From the NCBI GenBank assembly GCA_949295755.1, contig CASFMG010000034.1:1-8205 (forward strand): a stretch of 8,205 nt of DNA, in the 5' to 3' direction. This stretch comes from an uncultured Christensenella sp. Lineage in GTDB: Bacteria; Bacillota; Clostridia; Christensenellales; UBA1242. Shown in pieces: positions 5,187 to 8,205 of this stretch; the stretch's first letter is position 1; the number at the start of each line of letters is the position of its first letter. The position numbers were made by a program, and so were the translations under genes. The notes under the pieces were generated by a model that saw nothing but the letters and a program-made list of their open reading frames with translations, was not told where the DNA came from and ran no database searches.

Positions 5187-6746
5187 TTATAAACTTTTTT
5201 CTTCTTCTTTTTCAACTTTGTCAACTTTTGAAAATTGTGAGTATTTGTTTTTGTGAACTTTTTTGATTTTAATCTTTTTTTGCAAAACATTATTTTTAGA
5301 ATTATCTTTTTTTGTGTAACGAGAGTTATTATTGTTAAATTTATAAGTTTTTGGTGGTTTGTTAACATCATTTTGTTGTTGTGTGGAACTTGATACGTTT
5401 ATATTGTTTTTGATTCTTGATTTTATTGATTTCTTTGTTTTTATTTTCTTTTTGCTTTGTCTTTTCTTATTTATTTTATTTTCATCTTTTGGTATTCTAT
5501 AAAATCTTTTGAATTCGCTTGTATTCATTAAATCTATAGAATCTATAATTGACTTTATTTGCAAAAGGTTCAATGAACCTTTTTCTATGTTTTCACATCT
5601 AAATGCACGCTTATTTTTTGTTATTTTTTCATTATTTTTATTAAATGTGTGTTCAACAAACGCAAGTTCGGTTATTTTGTTTTTTATTTTAAATTTATTT
5701 ATTTCTCTTTTTTCACCTTCAAGTGAACAATATTCAAATCTTTTAGAAAAACATTTGCTAAGCATATTATTTGGGTGCAGTGTTCCACCGTGAAAATCTG
5801 AGCCACAAGTAATGTATAAATTATATTTTTCGGCTATTTCAAACATTTTGTCAAATGCTCTTGGAATAGTGTTTTCATTGTGAAATATTTCAACAAAATC
5901 CAAACCATTATTTGACGATTTTTGAACAATATCTATGAATCTGTCAAGCATCTCCATTTTTGTTTTATTTTGTTTAGCATATACAAACATCTCTTGCTTT
6001 TCAAATTGTATTGTATTTCCGTGTGCAATACCAACTTTACCACCTGCCGATTTTATCATATCAATTATATCAAAAATATCTTGTTTACTATTTCCTTCGG
6101 CAATATCGTTGTTAAAAGATTTTTTAAAAAATATTTCTTCTATCAATGCACTTATTTCTTTGGGTGATACATTTAAGTATTCTGATGTTATTTCTAAAAA
6201 TTTATTTCTTATTTCTTCGTGTGTTTTTAAATTTGCACAATCATCATAAACACTAAATGGGATTTTGGTTTTAAATATAGTCTCCAAATATTTTTTTGCA
6301 CAAATAAGTTGTCGACCTGTATTGATTTGTATTTTTGTTGTTCGGTGTCTTTTTATTTTTGTTCCATAAGTTTTTTTATGAACAATTTTTGAATATGCAA
6401 TAAGATTTTTATCAGTTAAATCATAGTCATAACCTAGCATATGACATTTTGAATATATTGAACGACCTAATGAATTTAAACCAACAGATTTTAAACTTGC
6501 ATTTAGTTCAATACCCGGAATAAATTTTAATCTTCTATATCTAATTGGGTCGCTTTTTAAAATTTTATCTGCTTCTATACACCCTAAAATACTTTCGTGG
6601 TCAGTTATTGAAAAACAAATATCATTGTCTTCTTTTTCTGCCATTGCATTTAAAGTATCAAGTAACCTTTGCACGGTTATATCCACTCCATCTTCATAAG
6701 AGTGAACAGTGTGTATGTGCAAATCTATAAAAGCATATCTTTTCAT
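5187..6746 (-). CDS. PHP-family metal-dependent phosphoesterase with basic C-terminal tail
   Basis: With the ATG at 6746 the protein has 519 residues. PHP metal-site motifs appear in order: D8-L-H10-I-H12-x-x-H15-S, T-D49-H50, P-G-I-E80, H102 (in C-H-M-L-G-Y-D), H242-G-N, E286-x-x-H289 and G-S-D317-x-H319. All expected ligands are present, so it should be an active hydrolase, probably on a phosphoester. The substrate is unknown. Relative to compact PHP proteins it has an insertion of about 140 residues between H102 and H242. The last 100 or so residues are Lys/Asn-rich, low-complexity and probably disordered, and could bind RNA or DNA. An upstream in-frame ATG at 6776 is rejected because it overlaps the previous gene and lacks a binding site. 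The gene follows its partner by 16 bp and shares its promoter. No terminator separates it from the rplJ promoter. Confidence 0.85.
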   Translation of the reverse strand: MKRYAFIDLHIHTVHSYEDGVDITVQRLLDTLNAMAEKEDNDICFSITDHESILGCIEADKILKSDPIRYRRLKFIPGIELNASLKSVGLNSLGRSIYSKCHMLGYDYDLTDKNLIAYSKIVHKKTYGTKIKRHRTTKIQINTGRQLICAKKYLETIFKTKIPFSVYDDCANLKTHEEIRNKFLEITSEYLNVSPKEISALIEEIFFKKSFNNDIAEGNSKQDIFDIIDMIKSAGGKVGIAHGNTIQFEKQEMFVYAKQNKTKMEMLDRFIDIVQKSSNNGLDFVEIFHNENTIPRAFDKMFEIAEKYNLYITCGSDFHGGTLHPNNMLSKCFSKRFEYCSLEGEKREINKFKIKNKITELAFVEHTFNKNNEKITKNKRAFRCENIEKGSLNLLQIKSIIDSIDLMNTSEFKRFYRIPKDENKINKKRQSKKKIKTKKSIKSRIKNNINVSSSTQQQNDVNKPPKTYKFNNNNSRYTKKDNSKNNVLQKKIKIKKVHKNKYSQFSKVDKVEKEEEKSL

Positions 6747-6751
6747 TTTTT

Positions 6752-6756
6752 CTCCT
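6752..6756 (-). promoter_or_regulatory. Ribosome binding site fixing the PHP gene start
   Basis: AGGAG lies 5 bases before the ATG at 6746. The longer in-frame start at 6776 has no such site and would overlap the end of the upstream gene, so the shorter start is chosen. Confidence 0.85.
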
Positions 6757-6762
6757 TCGTTA

Positions 6763-7440
6763 TTACAAATTTTCAATATAGTTTATTATGTCATTTGGTA
6801 AATTGCTTTTTATTGCATTAAAACAATTATTTGCATCATCATCTAACCCTAATCTTGTTAAACATTCAATGTTTATCAAATCTAAGTATATATTATTTTT
6901 ACACAATTTATATATGTCTAATATTTTTAATGTGTTTTGCTTTATGCTGTCTAACAAAATATTGTTTATTTTGTCATATGCTTTTATTTCGCTTTTGCTT
7001 AAATCTTCATAATCTTCATTTTTTTGTTGATTATATCTTTTTATTATTGTTTCCTTTAATATAATTGCCCTAAAATAACCTTTTATTGCACTTTCGTAGT
7101 CTTTTGTGTGTTCATTTAACATAGCATAACATTCAAATAAATTTGCAGGATAACTATTTAAAAAATTATCATTCAATTCATCAATAATGCCGTCTAAATA
7201 TGAATAAGTTAAAATATCATTATATTTTTCACTATTTATAACGCTTTCTGATTCATTAGTATATCCCTGCTCAACATCAGTTGAAATATATCCACAATAA
7301 GGACAAACTTCTATGTCAAAGTTGATGAAACTTTTATAATTTTCAAGTGAGACATCATTTAAATCTTGTTTGTCAAAAACAAGATAGTCATCACTTTTTT
7401 TGCACCTTGCACAAATTTTATTATAATATTTACAACTCAT
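6763..7440 (-). CDS. Zinc-ribbon protein with TPR-like helical region, DUF2225-like
   Basis: This 225-residue protein is probably cytoplasmic. Two cysteine pairs, C10-A-R-C13 and C46-P-Y-C49 followed by G-Y, form a likely zinc ribbon in the first 50 residues. The rest is helical. The segment at about 100-140 (E-C-Y-A-M-L-N..., Y-E-S-A-I-K-G-Y-F-R-A) and a later one near 185-210 resemble tetratricopeptide repeats. The combination of an N-terminal zinc ribbon ending C-P-x-C-G-Y with a helical C-terminal part recalls the DUF2225 family, but the match is by eye only and the function of that family is unknown to me. AAGGAG (7447-7452) lies 6 bases before the start. It is the first gene of a two-gene unit with the PHP phosphoesterase, so the two may act together. 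Confidence 0.8.
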   Translation of the reverse strand: MSCKYYNKICARCKKSDDYLVFDKQDLNDVSLENYKSFINFDIEVCPYCGYISTDVEQGYTNESESVINSEKYNDILTYSYLDGIIDELNDNFLNSYPANLFECYAMLNEHTKDYESAIKGYFRAIILKETIIKRYNQQKNEDYEDLSKSEIKAYDKINNILLDSIKQNTLKILDIYKLCKNNIYLDLINIECLTRLGLDDDANNCFNAIKSNLPNDIINYIENL

Positions 7441-7491
7441 AAAACTCTCCTTAACTTTTGGTTTTATTTTGTGAATACTATTTTCATTTTT

Positions 7492-7520
7492 AGTGTATCA
7501 CAAAAAAAAACACATTTCAA
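7492..7520 (-). promoter_or_regulatory. Promoter of the zinc-ribbon/PHP operon
   Basis: On the minus strand a -35 of TTGAAA (7520-7515), a 17-bp spacer ending in TGA (extended -10) and a -10 of TACACT (7497-7492) are seen. The spacer includes a run of nine Ts. Transcription should start near 7485, giving a leader of about 45 bases. Confidence 0.75.
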
Positions 7521-7529
7521 TAGTCGATT

Positions 7530-7567
7530 AAAAAAAAACGCAAAACTCCCTTTAAAGAAAGTTTTGC
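7530..7567 (-). terminator. Intrinsic terminator of the second membrane-protein gene
   Basis: The 8-bp stem GCAAAACT (7540-7547) / AGTTTTGC (7560-7567) encloses a 12-base loop and is followed on the minus strand by CG, then CG-flanked nine Ts (7538-7530). It starts 10 bases past the stop codon at 7578 and upstream of the next promoter. Confidence 0.88.
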
Positions 7568-7577
7568 ACAATTTTAA

Positions 7578-8036
7578 TTAGTTTTCGCTTTTGTTTTGTT
7601 CTTTCATATTGTTTTCGTCTAGTTTTTGTGTTTCATCGTTTTTGTTTTTTGTTTTTTGTGGTTCTCTTTTATAGTTATTTTCACTTATCATTGCAGGCAT
7701 AAAGCATAATAAAAATAGTACAAACACAATAAATTGTGGAACAAAAACCCAAACAAATTCTATATCAAAAAACATAAAAATTGTTCCCATCACAAATTCT
7801 ATAACAAAATACATAACCGTCATAGTTGTAACGGGCATTCCAACAACTTGTTTTTTGCGTTTTTCGTTTGAAACAAAAAAGAACGCAATAGTCATAAACA
7901 AAAATGCAAGCACAACAAAAATTAGTGATACCCAAAAAGATGTGTGCAAGTTATTTGTTACCAAAAATAAAACAATTAAGTAAGCAACAAAGAAAACACC
8001 AAATCCAAGAGTTAGTTGAAGTTTTTTTCTATCCAT
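7578..8036 (-). CDS. Small four-helix membrane protein with hydrophilic tail, unknown function
   Basis: With the ATG at 8036 the protein has 152 residues. Four membrane helices are seen at about 8-26, 35-55, 67-89 and 95-117. The loop N-E-K-R-K-K-Q (57-63) and N-terminal D-R-K-K should be cytoplasmic, which places the 35-residue Lys/Asn/Glu-rich tail (118-152) in the cytoplasm too. The start is chosen because AAAGGAGA lies 5 bases before it, while an in-frame ATG at 8063 has no binding site. A weak promoter (TAGGCA, 17 bp, TATATT at 8059-8054) would leave a leader of only about 11 bases, so the true promoter is uncertain. A strong terminator follows, so the gene appears to stand alone. No family is recognised. 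Confidence 0.8.
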   Translation of the reverse strand: MDRKKLQLTLGFGVFFVAYLIVLFLVTNNLHTSFWVSLIFVVLAFLFMTIAFFFVSNEKRKKQVVGMPVTTMTVMYFVIEFVMGTIFMFFDIEFVWVFVPQFIVFVLFLLCFMPAMISENNYKREPQKTKNKNDETQKLDENNMKEQNKSEN

Positions 8037-8041
8037 AATAT

Positions 8042-8048
8042 CTCCTTT
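8042..8048 (-). promoter_or_regulatory. Ribosome binding site fixing the start of the second membrane-protein gene
   Basis: AAAGGAG lies 5 bases before the ATG at 8036. The alternative in-frame ATG at 8063 would add nine residues (beginning M-V-Y-Y-I) encoded across this site and has no binding site of its own. Confidence 0.85.
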
Positions 8049-8130
8049 AATGTAATATACCAAAAAAATTTAATTTTGCCTAATGATTTTAATGTATGTA
8101 GTATAAGTATGTTATTAAATATTTATTAAA

Positions 8131-8142
8131 GTGTTTAAACAC
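8131..8142. repeat. Perfect 12-bp palindrome, possible operator
   Basis: GTGTTTAAACAC is a perfect palindrome in the intergenic region at the right edge. It ends two bases before the -35 of a possible plus-strand promoter and lies about 95 bases upstream of the minus-strand membrane-protein gene, a suitable place for a dimeric regulator. No bound protein is known. Confidence 0.5.
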
Positions 8143-8144
8143 AA

Positions 8145-8173
8145 TTGACAAAATACGAAAAAAGTTATACATT
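8145..8173 (+). promoter_or_regulatory. Possible plus-strand promoter directed out of the window
   Basis: A consensus TTGACA (8145-8150) is followed after 17 bp by TACATT (8168-8173), a four-of-six match to the -10. Any gene it serves would begin beyond the right edge, divergent from the membrane-protein gene. The -10 is weak and the region is AT-rich, so this is tentative. Confidence 0.45.
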
Positions 8174-8205
8174 ATGTTAGAAAAAAAAAGATAGTTGTTA
8201 AACAA

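Noticed and set aside
5922..6249. Plus-strand open frames opposite the PHP gene
   Set aside because: They are antisense to an intact PHP protein with all its motifs and have no binding sites or recognisable products.
6747..6776. Ten extra N-terminal residues on the PHP protein from an upstream ATG
   Set aside because: The upstream ATG has no binding site and would overlap the preceding gene, whereas AGGAG sits 5 bases before the ATG at 6746, which leads straight into the PHP motif.

Overview
The window is very AT-rich DNA from a low-GC bacterium that uses strong, canonical sigma-A type promoters (TTGACA-like, 17-bp spacer, often an extended TGn -10) and AGGAGG-type ribosome binding sites. 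Every complete gene ends in TAA, and tryptophan in AspRS is encoded by TGG, so the standard bacterial code applies. This fits an uncultured Firmicutes-type organism (Clostridia or a Bacilli-like gut lineage). The species cannot be named from this sequence.

Layout from left to right. (1) Positions 1-674, minus: the N-terminal part of a lipoprotein gene cut by the window edge. (2) Positions 819-2582, minus: aspS, bacterial aspartyl-tRNA synthetase, with its own promoter and a terminator directly after the stop codon. (3) About 620 bp of extremely AT-rich DNA with no credible gene. (4) Positions 3284-3361, plus: tRNA-His(GTG) with its own promoter and terminator, the only clear plus-strand gene. 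(5) Positions 3473-3967, minus: a small four-helix membrane protein of unknown function. (6) Positions 4090-5140, minus: rplJ-rplL (L10 and L7/L12) behind an L10-type leader RNA with an intrinsic terminator and a competing long-range pairing. (7) Positions 5187-7440, minus: a two-gene unit of a zinc-ribbon/TPR-like protein followed 16 bp later by a PHP-family metallophosphoesterase with a long basic tail. (8) Positions 7578-8036, minus: a second small four-helix membrane protein. (9) The right edge carries a possible plus-strand promoter beside a perfect 12-bp palindrome.

Most of the window is housekeeping: tRNA charging, a tRNA gene and the ribosomal stalk operon. rplJL lacks both of its usual neighbours here (rplK-rplA upstream, rpoB-rpoC downstream). 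The best candidates for new biology are the PHP/zinc-ribbon gene pair, the two palindromes spaced one helical turn apart in the rplJ promoter, and the L10 leader switch. I did not find a defence system, mobile element, CRISPR array or other clearly novel multi-gene system.
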